From Variovorax sp. WS11 (GTDB lineage: Bacteria > Pseudomonadota > Gammaproteobacteria > Burkholderiales > Burkholderiaceae_C): a stretch of DNA of 64,000 nt. A program made the position numbers and the translations under genes. Positions within the stretch are counted from its first letter, which is position 1. Every line of letters starts with the position of its first letter. Shown here in pieces: positions 1 through 8,023 of this stretch. The stretch covers positions 124,001 to 188,000 of the forward strand of contig NZ_JAAGOW010000005.1 in assembly GCF_010499245.1 (NCBI RefSeq), written 5' to 3'. The notes under the pieces were generated by a model. The model saw only the letters and a list, made by a program, of their open reading frames with translations. It ran no database searches and was not told the DNA's origin.

Positions 1-779
1 AGCCGCGACGGATCCCACTCCAGCATGTACTGCGCGCCGACACTCAGGTTGTCCGTGAGGTGCACCTCGCCCGACGCCTGGGCCTGCGGCAGATAGAGTT
101 CCTTGATCTCCACGCCAGGCGTGGTGGAGAGCTTCCGCAGGTCCACCGGGCCCTGGGAGTACGACACCCCATGAACGAAGGAGAAGAACGACTCCCCCCA
201 GTAGACGTTGTGACGGCCCAGACGTACGTCCACCGGCGTGGCGCCGGCGTCGAAGCGGCCGAACACGAAGGCGTCGAGCAGCTCACCGGAGGGACCTCGG
301 TTCCAGCGCCGGGTGTACGCGGAGTAACGATCTCCGGGGTAAGCGCCGCTCAGGTTGCCCAACCCGGGGACCGTGAACAACGGGTTCGACTTGACTTCGG
401 TGTTGCGGTAGGCGTGGTCGTACCAGGCCGCCCCGCTGATGCGCCCCCCGAATCGCTGCTTGTACTTCACATCGAACTCGCTCAGGAGATCGACCCGGTG
501 AGTGACGACGTCCCCGCGCCCGAATTTCGAATCGGAGTCGTCGTAGCTCGTGTTGTTGAGCACCGCCGAGTCCTGCCGTTGCGCGCGCACGCCGAGGTTG
601 TAGCGCACCGTGTTGTCCCAGCGCACCGACAGATCGGGATTGTCTGTCTCCAGCGGCATGGCGGAGGCCCCCAGTGGCGCTCCGCAGCACGTCAGCAGCG
701 CGAGTGCTCGGCGCATGCGACGGCGGGCGTGGGCGCGGTTGCTCGCACGCTTCCGCTGCCGCTCTTTCATCGGTTTCAT
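1..779 (-). CDS. DUF1302 family outer-membrane protein, N-terminal part
   Basis: The reading frame is open from an ATG at 779 to the window edge, so about 259 residues of the N-terminal part are seen and the C-terminus is missing. Residues 1-45 are a basic, then hydrophobic, Sec-type signal. The mature part begins with an aspartate-rich beta-strand pattern (LETDNPDLSVRWDNTVRYNLG) and continues with porin-like alternating strands, as in DUF1302 proteins. Family members are commonly encoded with DUF1329 proteins in hydrophobic-substrate and steroid catabolic operons; their role is thought to be outer-membrane uptake. GGAGAC lies just upstream of the start. It follows the thioesterase on the same strand (82-nt gap), so it probably belonged to the same operon before the IS insertion upstream. 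Confidence 0.8.
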   Translation of the reverse strand, partial: MKPMKERQRKRASNRAHARRRMRRALALLTCCGAPLGASAMPLETDNPDLSVRWDNTVRYNLGVRAQRQDSAVLNNTSYDDSDSKFGRGDVVTHRVDLLSEFDVKYKQRFGGRISGAAWYDHAYRNTEVKSNPLFTVPGLGNLSGAYPGDRYSAYTRRWNRGPSGELLDAFVFGRFDAGATPVDVRLGRHNVYWGESFFSFVHGVSYSQGPVDLRKLSTTPGVEIKELYLPQAQASGEVHLTDNLSVGAQYMLEWDPSR

Positions 780-861
780 CTTGTCTCCAATCTCTTACTT
801 CCTGAGGATCGAACAGCGATCGCGTTCAGTGACCTGCCGCGTCGGTTGTCCGGGCTTGGGG

Positions 862-1347
862 CTACGGCGGCATGTCGAGTTCGTCGTTGCCGAAGGGGAA
901 GCTGGCCCGATAGGCCTCCAGCCGCTCCCTGAGCACGGCCGGCAGCGGGCGAGACTCGCGCACCGCCCGGTGAACGCACACCGCGCTGAACTGCGCATCG
1001 AACAAGCGCAGGCCCTCCAGGTCCCGCGCCTCCATGGCCAGGTCGAAGCTGCGCACGCGGATGTCGCTGACGAAGACGCGCATGTCGAACTCCTGGTCGG
1101 GTCGCAGCGAGTGGTGAAAGACGAACTGCATCGCCTTCGCGGGCGTGCCGAGATCGATCTCGGCCATGCGCTGCTGCAGAGGGACACCCAGCAAGCGCTC
1201 CATGAAAGCGTCCAGCGCTTCCACGATGTAGTCGCAGAAGCGCGGTGTGTAGACCACGCCGGCCGGATCGCACTCTCCCCATCTCACGCGCCGCCGCATC
1301 CGCACCAGGCCGGTGTCCGGCGACGCCGACGCTTCGAGCGCGCTCAT
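862..1347 (-). CDS. Acyl-CoA thioesterase, 4-hydroxybenzoyl-CoA thioesterase (hot-dog) family
   Basis: This 161-residue protein has the 4HBT signature WGECDPAGVVYTPRF near the N-terminus; the Asp before PAG is the usual catalytic residue of that clan. The start is taken at the ATG at 1347 (MSALEAS), preceded by AGAGAG; an upstream in-frame start would add 43 residues of non-family sequence. Family members hydrolyse aryl-CoA thioesters. With an aryl-AMP/CoA ligase and an aryl-CoA-type FAD hydroxylase a few kb upstream on the same strand, the likely job is releasing the hydroxylated aromatic acid from CoA. The IS110-family element now separates it from those genes, so it may depend on a promoter within or beside the IS. 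Confidence 0.85.
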   Translation of the reverse strand: MSALEASASPDTGLVRMRRRVRWGECDPAGVVYTPRFCDYIVEALDAFMERLLGVPLQQRMAEIDLGTPAKAMQFVFHHSLRPDQEFDMRVFVSDIRVRSFDLAMEARDLEGLRLFDAQFSAVCVHRAVRESRPLPAVLRERLEAYRASFPFGNDELDMPP

Positions 1348-1763
1348 AAGGCAAGCTCTCTTTGGTTGAAGGCCGCCGAAGTGCTGCGGCGCAGGGTTGT
1401 CCACCGGGCTTGGTTGTGGACAACGCGCTGGCCCTTTGTCAGGCCACGAAGCGTGTTGTCCACAACTGCGAAGCACCCGGTGGTCAACCCGTGTTCAGCG
1501 CGAGGACTTTGCGTGTGTGCGGCATTGACGCCGTCGAGGAGAACAACCGAAGGTATCGACCGACTTCCGTGCCCCTGCGGTGACTGCCTAGTGCGCTTGC
1601 CTTTCAAAGGCCCGAATGAGACCCGCAGCCCGCAGGGTGCCGGAAGGCCACGACGGGCCACAGGATGTAGCGCCAGGCCTACCCAGCTGGAGCGCCAATT
1701 TATGAGCTTCCCGCCGCGCCTTCCGACACGGGCAGTCATACCGCAACTTCCAGGAGTCTGTCC
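1348..1763. other. Non-coding region between thioesterase and IS110 transposase; probable IS left end with candidate bridge RNA
   Basis: No convincing coding sequence lies in these 416 bases. IS110-group transposases are known to use a structured bridge RNA made from the non-coding end upstream of the transposase, so roughly the last 200-300 bases before 1764 are the place to expect it. A perfect 12-bp inverted repeat GTTGTGGACAAC / GTTGTCCACAAC occurs at 1413-1424 and 1455-1466, with a third partial copy GTTGTCCAC at 1396-1404. The outer boundary of the IS cannot be set from one copy. Confidence 0.45.
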
Positions 1764-3004
1764 ATGAGTACCAATGCTTGCAGCAGCGTGTTTGTCGGCC
1801 TGGACTGGGCCGTGCACACCCATGCGGTGTGTGTCGTCGACATCACAGGCCGTGTGCTTGAGCGCTTCGAGATCGCCCACGATCGCGAGGGCCTGGCCGA
1901 GTTGATGCGACGCCTGGCTCGCTTCGGCGCGCGTGTGCGCATCGCCATCGAGCGGCCTTCGGGCCTGATCGTCGACGCCCTGGTCGAGGCCGGCCATCGT
2001 GTCTTTCCGATTCATCCCAACGCGGTCAAGGCCAGCCGTCCGCGCTACCGCAGCCATGGCGCCAAGAGTGATGCCTCCGATGCTTACCTGCTGGCCGACC
2101 TGCTGCGCACCGACGGCCACCGCTGGGGGGAGTTGTCGCCGCAGTCCGATTCGATCCGCGCGCTGCGTGCGCTGGTGCGCTCGCGCGACGATCTGGTGGC
2201 CACCCGCGTGGCACTGGGCAACCAACTGCGCAGCACGCTCGAGGCCTTCTGGCCCGGCGCGGCTTGCATCTTCTGCGACATCACTTCGCCCATCGGGTTG
2301 GCGTTTCTCAAGCGCTATCCCTCGGCCGTGTCGGCCACCCGGCTGAGCGAGGCCGCCTTGAACCGGTTCTGCCGCAGCCAGCACTACAGCGGACGCCGCA
2401 GTCCGGCCGAGTTGCTGGTGCGGCTCAACAGCGCCGCAACGGGCCTGGCCGGCCCCCTCACCAATGAGGCTGCTGGGCAGCTCGTGCGCTCGATGGTGGC
2501 GGTGCTGCAGCCGCTGGTCGAACAGATCGCCGAACTCACGCGACGCATCGAGCGCTTCGTCGAGTCGCTGCCCGACGGGCAGATCATCATGTCCTTCCCG
2601 CGGGCCGGCCGTGTCTGCGCCGCGCAGATCCTGGCCGAGTTGGGTGATGTGCGCGAGCGTTTCCCCACGCTCGATCAGCTGGCCTCTGAAGCTGGCGCCG
2701 TCCCAGTGACCTACCAGTCCGGCAAGACCCGCAGCGTGGCCTTCCGATGGGCCTGCAATCACCGCCTGCGCCAGGCCATCACTTGCCTGGCCGACAACTC
2801 GCGTCACGCCAACGACTGGGCACGCTCCATCTACGCCGCAGCGCGTGCCCGCGGCTGCGATCACCCCCATGCGATCCGCATCCTCGCGCGAGCTTGGCTG
2901 CGCGTCATCTGGCGCGCATGGACCGACCGCATTCCCTATGACCCAGCGCGCCATCTTGGCGCCCTCAAGCTCGCTTCCAGCGAGGGAGGTTGACCCAGGA
3001 TGTC
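1700..3004 (+). mobile_element. IS110-family insertion sequence (minimum extent, boundaries approximate)
   Basis: The element must contain the transposase and at least part of the 5' non-coding region. The right end lies between the transposase stop (2993) and the stop codon of the flanking minus-strand monooxygenase (3005-3007), only about 11 bases away. The left boundary is unknown and could lie as far out as about 1350. Both coordinates are estimates. Confidence 0.6.
1764..2993 (+). CDS. IS110-family transposase (DEDD RuvC-like + Transposase_20)
   Basis: A full-length 409-residue transposase. The N-terminal RuvC-like domain shows all DEDD positions: D14 in VGLDWA, E63 in IAIERPSG, D103 and D106 in KSDASDA. 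The C-terminal Transposase_20 domain has the conserved PVTYQSGK stretch (about residue 317), which carries the catalytic serine of the family. The motif set VFPIHPNAVKASRPRYR...GDAY-like and the long 5' non-coding part fit the IS110 group rather than IS1111. IS110 elements insert without ordinary target duplications and lack strong terminal repeats, so ends are not assigned. It sits between the monooxygenase and the thioesterase of a catabolic operon and is oriented against them. Confidence 0.95.
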   Translation: MSTNACSSVFVGLDWAVHTHAVCVVDITGRVLERFEIAHDREGLAELMRRLARFGARVRIAIERPSGLIVDALVEAGHRVFPIHPNAVKASRPRYRSHGAKSDASDAYLLADLLRTDGHRWGELSPQSDSIRALRALVRSRDDLVATRVALGNQLRSTLEAFWPGAACIFCDITSPIGLAFLKRYPSAVSATRLSEAALNRFCRSQHYSGRRSPAELLVRLNSAATGLAGPLTNEAAGQLVRSMVAVLQPLVEQIAELTRRIERFVESLPDGQIIMSFPRAGRVCAAQILAELGDVRERFPTLDQLASEAGAVPVTYQSGKTRSVAFRWACNHRLRQAITCLADNSRHANDWARSIYAAARARGCDHPHAIRILARAWLRVIWRAWTDRIPYDPARHLGALKLASSEGG

Positions 3005-4192
3005 TCATTGGCGCACCTCGGCCCGGTCACACGCGAAAGTGCGCGACGGGTCCGGCAAGTTCGCGCCGTACCGCTTCATGAAACGCGGGTACTCGGCGTA
3101 GAGCCGGGCCGCATCGACCCGGCCGGTTCGGGTCAGGAAGTCGAAGACAAAGGGGATCGGATCCAGCGCGTCCACCTTGGCCGGGAAGCTCTCGTACCAC
3201 ATGAAGCTCTTTTCCGCGGCGGCCACGAGCTTGGCCTTCGCGGGTTCGCGCGCCAGGCGGAAGGTCGCCAACGCGCTGCGCATGTCGGCCGGCGAACTCG
3301 CGAGTGCGTCGGCCAGCGCGATGGCATCTTCCATCGCAATGCGGGTACCCGACCCGATGCTCGGGTGGGCACTGTGCAGCGCGTCACCGATCAGGACACG
3401 GTGTCCGACCGACCACTGCGTACTGCGCACCACCGGCAGGCTGTGCCAGAGCGACTTGTTGCTGATCAGCGCACAGCCGCCCAGTTCCTCCGCGAACACC
3501 TGCTCGGCCAACCCGCGACGCTCGTCGTCGCTCATCGCGTCCAGGCCGAGCCGAGTCCAGGTACCGGCGTCGCACTCGGCCACGAACGTGCTCATGCGCT
3601 CGCTGTACGGGTAAGCGACGCCGACGAAATGCCCGCCGCGGTACCGACGGAAACACATCACCGGATAGGGGAAATGCTTCTCCGTGCCGTACCAGGCAAG
3701 CCTGTTGGTCAACATCCAGCTTGTGGTGCCGAACGCCGCCTCATGGCGCTTGCGCAACACTGAGTTCACACCGTCGGCCCCCACCACCAGGTCGGCGTCT
3801 TCGATGGCGTCGAGGTCGTCGAGGTCGTCGATGCGCATGCCATGATGCAGACGGACGCCCGCGGCCTGGCAATGCGTTTCCAGAATCTGCAGCAGGCGCA
3901 GCCGAGCAATGGCCCCACCGTAGCCTCCGCCATCGATGAAGATGGTTTCGCCAGGGTGCTTGATGACCCGATGGCGCGTGAAGAACGAGGCCTTCACGAT
4001 GGCCGCGTACGATGCTTCGTCGGCCCGCTGGAGGCGGTCGAGTCCCCGGTCCGCCAGCACGATACCGAAGCCGTACGTGGCACCTTGCGGATTCTGTTCG
4101 AAGACCTCGACCCGGGCACCCGCGAACCGGCGCTTGGCCAGCAAGGCGAAGTACAAGCCGGACGGGCCGCCCCCGATCACATGGATCTTCAT
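3005..4192 (-). CDS. FAD-dependent aryl-CoA-type monooxygenase (salicylyl-CoA/anthraniloyl-CoA hydroxylase-like)
   Basis: 395 residues of class A flavoprotein monooxygenase. The dinucleotide-binding motif GGGPSG is at residues 7-12, a VVGADGVNS motif (DG type) lies mid-protein, and the FAD ribityl motif GDALHSAHPSIGSG is near residue 270. The overall pattern (YFALLAK, GFGIVLAD) resembles the FAD domain of salicylyl-CoA 5-hydroxylase and 2-aminobenzoyl-CoA monooxygenase rather than PHBH. The neighbouring EntE-like ligase and hot-dog thioesterase support a CoA-thioester substrate, but the actual substrate is inferred. The start overlaps the stop of the upstream 84-residue gene (4189-4192), indicating translational coupling. 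The stop is 11 bases from the transposase stop, so the IS landed just beyond this gene. Confidence 0.85.
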   Translation of the reverse strand: MKIHVIGGGPSGLYFALLAKRRFAGARVEVFEQNPQGATYGFGIVLADRGLDRLQRADEASYAAIVKASFFTRHRVIKHPGETIFIDGGGYGGAIARLRLLQILETHCQAAGVRLHHGMRIDDLDDLDAIEDADLVVGADGVNSVLRKRHEAAFGTTSWMLTNRLAWYGTEKHFPYPVMCFRRYRGGHFVGVAYPYSERMSTFVAECDAGTWTRLGLDAMSDDERRGLAEQVFAEELGGCALISNKSLWHSLPVVRSTQWSVGHRVLIGDALHSAHPSIGSGTRIAMEDAIALADALASSPADMRSALATFRLAREPAKAKLVAAAEKSFMWYESFPAKVDALDPIPFVFDFLTRTGRVDAARLYAEYPRFMKRYGANLPDPSRTFACDRAEVRQ

Positions 4193-4443
4193 GGCGCGCC
4201 TTCGCTTTCGATGCGCATGACATCGCGCCCGTATTCGGTGATGCGCCCCCGGAATCCACCGGACAAGGCGCTATTCCACAACGCAGGACCCAGGCCGAGC
4301 TCCTTGCGCGAGAACTCGAGCACGCGCTCGGCCTCGATGCGCCAGTACCCGTGCACCGGCTTGCGGACTCGGCAGCCCGCCATTGCCGCGGCTTTCAGCA
4401 GCGGCTCGAACTCGGCGATATCCGGAACGAAGACGGTGACCAT
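4189..4443 (-). CDS. Small conserved-looking protein of unknown function (84 aa)
   Basis: An 84-residue protein that I do not recognise. It is predicted soluble, with no signal peptide or membrane segment; it opens with a beta strand (VTVFVPD) followed by helices. It is real by context: its ATG shares bases with the stop of the VOC gene (4443), and its stop overlaps the ATG of the FAD monooxygenase by four bases. It is therefore locked into a translationally coupled trio. A role as a partner or accessory of the monooxygenase is possible, but nothing in the sequence proves it. Confidence 0.75.
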   Translation of the reverse strand: MVTVFVPDIAEFEPLLKAAAMAGCRVRKPVHGYWRIEAERVLEFSRKELGLGPALWNSALSGGFRGRITEYGRDVMRIESEGAP

Positions 4444-5042
4444 CAGAGCGACTCCGGCAACTCTCGCGACACGAGTTCACCCTTGGCACGCCACACGGAT
4501 TCGATGCTCCGCTGGCGGCCGCCCGCCGTCCGCTGCGCAGCTTCATCCTCGACCGCGGCTCGCAGCGTCAGCTCCGCGTCGTGCGCATCGATCTCGTTGA
4601 AGGTCCGCAGCGGCCTCGTGATCTCCAGGTAATAGCCGTTGGGGTCGCGGAAGTAGATCGACTCGATGACCTCGTGTTCGATCTGGTACAGGATCGGAAC
4701 GCCTCGGCTTTCCAGGCGGGCGCGCCAAGCGATCAGCTCCTCGCGTGTCTCGACCTTCCACGCTGTATGGTTGGCGTCGTTGTCGTACTCAGGCCGGTGC
4801 ACGAGGTGCTCGGGCTGGTCGTTGCCGAGGTAGTAGAAGAAGGCGATCGTGCTGCCCTGGCCGCTGTCGAAGAAGAAGTGCAGGAAGTCCGGATGGTCGG
4901 CCGGCCCCCAACCGCGGGCTGATACGGTATGCACCAATGGGAGACCGAGTACATCCTTGTAGAACGCGACCGTCTCGGCCAGCCTCCAGGTGGGCCGCGC
5001 CGAATGGTGAACCCCATTGAGCATCAATTGAGGGGTTGTCAT
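4443..5042 (-). CDS. VOC-superfamily protein (glyoxalase/extradiol dioxygenase fold)
   Basis: 199 residues with two VOC half-modules. The first starts GVHHSARPTWRLAETVAFYKD and the second carries HTAWKV and the terminal YFRDPNGYYLEITRP, the classic C-terminal strand with a metal-binding Glu. The His and Glu ligand positions look intact, so a metal-dependent ring-cleavage, isomerase or lyase activity is possible. The last 45 residues form a charged tail outside the fold. The gene is packed between the ligase (its ATG overlaps the ligase stop, 5039-5042) and the 84-residue gene. In this operon it could be the ring-opening dioxygenase feeding the FAH-family hydrolase, but that assignment is inference. 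Confidence 0.85.
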   Translation of the reverse strand: MTTPQLMLNGVHHSARPTWRLAETVAFYKDVLGLPLVHTVSARGWGPADHPDFLHFFFDSGQGSTIAFFYYLGNDQPEHLVHRPEYDNDANHTAWKVETREELIAWRARLESRGVPILYQIEHEVIESIYFRDPNGYYLEITRPLRTFNEIDAHDAELTLRAAVEDEAAQRTAGGRQRSIESVWRAKGELVSRELPESL

Positions 5043-6736
5043 GCTGCGTTCACTCCCGCAGCCCAGGCCGCCTGGGCTATTTGTTCTTCGGCCAACTTGG
5101 CCCGGATGGCGCTGCGAAGCACGGCCTTGTCGAGTTTGTTGACTTTCGTCACCGGCAATGCCTCGATCACCTCGATGCGCTCAGGCCACTTGAACTTGGC
5201 TAGGCCGAGCACCTCGAAGTGGCGTCCGAGTTCGACGACGGAGGGTGCGCACTCGCCCTCCTTGATGACAAGGAACGCGCATATCCGCTCACCGAGCACC
5301 GCATCCGGCATGCCAACGACGGCGCAGCCGGACACGGCCGGATGGGTGGACGCCGCGTTTTCGACTTCCTCGCAGTTGACCTTCTCGTTTCCGCGGTCGA
5401 TCACATCCTTGGTGCGTCCGGCGAAGGCGTAGTAGCGCCTTCCGCCGATCATGCGTTCCACCAGGAGGTCGCCGCTGCGGTAGAAGCCGTCTTCGGTGAA
5501 GGCCTGCTGGTTGCGCTCCGGAGCGTTGTAGTAGCCGCTCAACGTGTACGGCCCCCGACAGGTCAGCTCGCCAACCTCGCCGAGCGCCACTTCCCGATCG
5601 CCGCCCGGCTCGACCAATCGGATTTCGTCGAACCGGGACAGCGGCCGGCCGATGGTCCAGTCGAGCGCTTCGTCGGGATCGCCTTCGCGACAGTAGAGAT
5701 TCATGCCCTCGGTCATCCCGAACATTGCAAGGCTCGGAATGCCGTACTTCTCGCGCACGAGCCGCGCGCCGTCCGGCGACCAGCTGCCGCGCACTCGCTC
5801 AAGTGAGCCATAGTCCTTCTGCAACATCTCTTCGAGACGCGGCAGAAGCGGGCGGATCAAGCCGATGAAGGTGGGCTTCTTCTCGCGGAAGATGCGCCCC
5901 CAGGCCTCGGGGGTCAGGTCCCTCGGAATCGTGAACGACGCACCGGCCAGCAGACAGGGCAGCCAGAAGCAGATCATCGAGGCGTTGTGGATCATGGGCA
6001 TCGGCATGAACAGCACGTCGTCCACGGCATATCCGAGCACGTCGATCGTGAGCCGCGCGTTCAGCAGGTAGTCGTTGTGCATGCGCGGTATCACCTTCGG
6101 CACGCCGGAGGTACCCCCGGAGAGCTGGAAGACGGCGACCTGGAAGGGATCGCGAGGGACGCTGCGCAGGGACTCGCGTGCGCTGCCTCGCTCCTGAGCG
6201 GACACCAAGTCATCGAAGCGAAGCACGCCCGCTTTGCCCTCGCCGCCGATGGAAATGACATGGTGCACCGTCGGGATTCGCGGCCGGACCTTGAGCGCGA
6301 AGTCGATCAGGTCGAACTTCGGGTCGTTGCCCTGCACGATATGCACGCGCGCCTCGGTGTGACAGCCGAGATAGACGATCTCGTGCTCCCGGTGCACGGC
6401 CAGCGTACAGACCGGAATGAGCCCTGCCTTCAGGCAACCCACCACGGCGTAGACCAGCTCCTTGCAGTTGCCGCATTGGAAGAGCACCCGGTCCAATGGC
6501 TCCAGGCCGAGCCCGAGCAGCGCCCCTGCGAAGCGATCGGTGATGTCGTCGAGCTGCGCGTACGACACGTCGCCTTCATCCGTGGCCAGCGCGGTACGGC
6601 CGGCGTTCGCGGAGAAGGAGGCGCTGAGCGCATCCACCAACGTCTCCAGTTCGAGTTCTCCGCCCTCGACATAGCGCTTCAGGCGCTCGACGGGCGGATA
6701 GATGACGCCCGGGATCGGGACCTTCACTCCAATCAT
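5039..6736 (-). CDS. Aryl-AMP/aryl-CoA ligase, EntE/DhbE (2,3-dihydroxybenzoate-AMP ligase) type
   Basis: 565-residue ANL-superfamily adenylating enzyme. The P-loop-like motif QLSGGTSGVPKVIPR (about residue 190) and the following HNDY match the EntE/DhbE/SdgA branch. FGMTEG (A5), YRSGDLL (A7) and AGRTKDVIDRGNEKVNCEE (A8) are present, and a Lys in the last 30 residues (TKVNKLDKAVL) fits A10. Substrates of this branch are 2-hydroxy-aromatic acids such as salicylate or 2,3-dihydroxybenzoate. No carrier-protein or NRPS gene is nearby, so a catabolic role in activating an aromatic acid for the CoA-type monooxygenase is favoured. The start at 6736 was chosen over 6778 because AGGAG lies 8 bases upstream. 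Confidence 0.88.
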   Translation of the reverse strand: MIGVKVPIPGVIYPPVERLKRYVEGGELELETLVDALSASFSANAGRTALATDEGDVSYAQLDDITDRFAGALLGLGLEPLDRVLFQCGNCKELVYAVVGCLKAGLIPVCTLAVHREHEIVYLGCHTEARVHIVQGNDPKFDLIDFALKVRPRIPTVHHVISIGGEGKAGVLRFDDLVSAQERGSARESLRSVPRDPFQVAVFQLSGGTSGVPKVIPRMHNDYLLNARLTIDVLGYAVDDVLFMPMPMIHNASMICFWLPCLLAGASFTIPRDLTPEAWGRIFREKKPTFIGLIRPLLPRLEEMLQKDYGSLERVRGSWSPDGARLVREKYGIPSLAMFGMTEGMNLYCREGDPDEALDWTIGRPLSRFDEIRLVEPGGDREVALGEVGELTCRGPYTLSGYYNAPERNQQAFTEDGFYRSGDLLVERMIGGRRYYAFAGRTKDVIDRGNEKVNCEEVENAASTHPAVSGCAVVGMPDAVLGERICAFLVIKEGECAPSVVELGRHFEVLGLAKFKWPERIEVIEALPVTKVNKLDKAVLRSAIRAKLAEEQIAQAAWAAGVNAA

Positions 6737-6814
6737 TGCTTTATCTCCTGGTGGCGCAGATCGTCCGTGTTGGCCCACTGATCGGGGATCCGGTCTGCTC
6801 TCGATGTTGACGCA

Positions 6815-6844
6815 AGATTAGTCGATATTTATCTGCCCTGTCAA
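6815..6844 (-). promoter_or_regulatory. Candidate sigma70 promoter for the ligase-monooxygenase genes
   Basis: On the minus strand TTGACA (6844-6839) is followed after 18 bases by TAATCT (6820-6815). The start codon of the ligase lies about 80 bases downstream. The -35 overlaps the stop codon of the FAH gene, so this would be an internal promoter of the operon. The -10 is weak. Confidence 0.35.
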
Positions 6845-7806
6845 TTCTTTTTGATTGAGCAACTCACATCGACGGCGTCAACCATGCGGTGGGACATCTC
6901 GCCGATGCGCTCGATCCACAAGCTCACCGTGTCGCCCGCCTTCAGGAACCGCCCGTGCGGCACACCCACGCCTGCCGGCGAGCCCGTAAGGATCAGATCC
7001 CCGGGTTGCAGCGTCAGTCGCGTCGACAGCCACGCGATCTGCTCTGCCACGCTGAAAATCATGCGATCGGTGCTCGAGTCCTGCATCAGGACGCCATTCA
7101 CCCAGAGCTTCATCGCCAGCCGCTGCGGGTCACCAACTTGCGCCGCGGGCACGATCCACGGACCCAACGGACACGCCCCGTCGAAGCACTTCATCGTGAT
7201 CCAGTCGTAGTGGAAAGGCGATCCCTGCGGCGTCAAGGGACGCCCGACCTCGCGCGCGGACAGATCATTCGCAATCGTGTAGCCGGCGACATGCGCGAGG
7301 GCTTCCTCCACTTTCACGTTCCTCGCCGCCCTGCCGATCACGGCGGCGAGTTCGATCTCGTGGTCGACGCGCACGGAATAGCCAGGCATGGCCACGTCAG
7401 CGCCTGGACCAACCAGCGCGTTCCGGCCGGTCTTGACGAAGTGGAACGGGCTCTCCCCCTGCTGCTTCGCGTTGAGACCCACCGGCTGAGACAGGACTCG
7501 CGCCATCTCCTCGACGTGATCCTGATAGTTGGCACCCGCCCCGAAGATGGTCGTGGAGCCCGGCAGGGGAGCGAGCAGCCGGACTTCTTCCAGCGAGGTG
7601 GATGGTTGATCGAGCAGGCCGGCCTGCGCGCGCTGCGCCGCCTGCCTCAACGCCGGTTCGGCAACCTCCCAGTCAAGGAGGATCGCCAGCAAGCCGTCGT
7701 ACCGCTGGAGCCCGGTCGCGTCCGCCGCGTCGAAGACCCGCTCTCCCACGGCCAGCCCGGCGCGCGCGACGCCACCCTTCTCGAAGCTCAACAACCGGTA
7801 CGACAT
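6841..7806 (-). CDS. Fumarylacetoacetate hydrolase (FAH) family protein
   Basis: 321 residues with an N-terminal FAH_N-like part and the C-terminal FAA_hydrolase domain. The metal and catalytic signature is visible: AGANYQDHVEEM, then DHEIELAAVIG supplying acidic ligands, then TIANDLSAREVGR and LILTGSPAGVG. The family includes fumarylpyruvate and fumarylacetoacetate hydrolases and 2-oxo-hept-3-ene-dioate hydratases, all acting after aromatic ring cleavage. It is the first gene of the minus-strand operon. Start 7806 (MSYRLLSFEKGG) was chosen because AAGGAG lies 7-12 bases upstream; the longer frame adds 17 non-homologous residues and crosses the promoter region. Confidence 0.88.
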   Translation of the reverse strand: MSYRLLSFEKGGVARAGLAVGERVFDAADATGLQRYDGLLAILLDWEVAEPALRQAAQRAQAGLLDQPSTSLEEVRLLAPLPGSTTIFGAGANYQDHVEEMARVLSQPVGLNAKQQGESPFHFVKTGRNALVGPGADVAMPGYSVRVDHEIELAAVIGRAARNVKVEEALAHVAGYTIANDLSAREVGRPLTPQGSPFHYDWITMKCFDGACPLGPWIVPAAQVGDPQRLAMKLWVNGVLMQDSSTDRMIFSVAEQIAWLSTRLTLQPGDLILTGSPAGVGVPHGRFLKAGDTVSLWIERIGEMSHRMVDAVDVSCSIKKN

Positions 7807-7836
7807 GCCCAACTCCTTCTTTGTCTCTGATGCCTC

Positions 7837-7865
7837 AGTATTTAATTGGGATGGCAATACGTCAA
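7837..7865 (-). promoter_or_regulatory. Candidate sigma70 promoter of the FAH-led operon
   Basis: The minus strand reads TTGACG (7865-7860), a 17-base spacer, then AATACT (7842-7837). It lies about 30 bases upstream of the FAH ribosome-binding site and is back to back with the promoter at 7965-7993. It sits in an AT-richer patch within GC-rich surroundings. Confidence 0.45.
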
Positions 7866-7958
7866 GTCACATCAGCTTCTCGGCAGCCACCAGCCACCTG
7901 AAGCAGGCGCCGCTCGCGTATGTCAAGAGGAATTGCCCGGCGCTCTTTCAATGCATCA

Positions 7959-7986
7959 CCATCATTGACATCCCTATCAATGATGG
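7959..7986. promoter_or_regulatory. Perfect palindromic operator between the divergent catabolic operons
   Basis: CCATCATTGA (7959-7968) and TCAATGATGG (7977-7986) are perfect 10-base inverted arms around an 8-base spacer. The left arm overlaps the -35 box of the plus-strand promoter and the right arm ends two bases before its -10, as expected for a dimeric repressor (GntR, TetR or IclR type). No regulator gene for it was recognised in the first 15 kb. Confidence 0.7.
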
Positions 7987-7993
7987 CTATGCT
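7965..7993 (+). promoter_or_regulatory. Strong sigma70-like promoter for the reductase-amidohydrolase-hyuAB operon
   Basis: TTGACA (7965-7970), exactly 17 bases, then TATGCT (7988-7993). Transcription would begin near 8000, giving a leader of about 24 bases before the ATG at 8024. The palindrome at 7959-7986 occupies its -35 and spacer. Confidence 0.7.
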
Positions 7994-8023
7994 CGCGCCC
8001 CATGTCATGGAAAGGTGCCGAGA

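Noticed and set aside
1396..1466. TTGTCCAC-like repeats resembling DnaA boxes, possible replication origin
   Set aside because: No dnaA, dnaN, parAB or AT-rich unwinding element is nearby; IS-end or bridge-RNA structure is the simpler reading.
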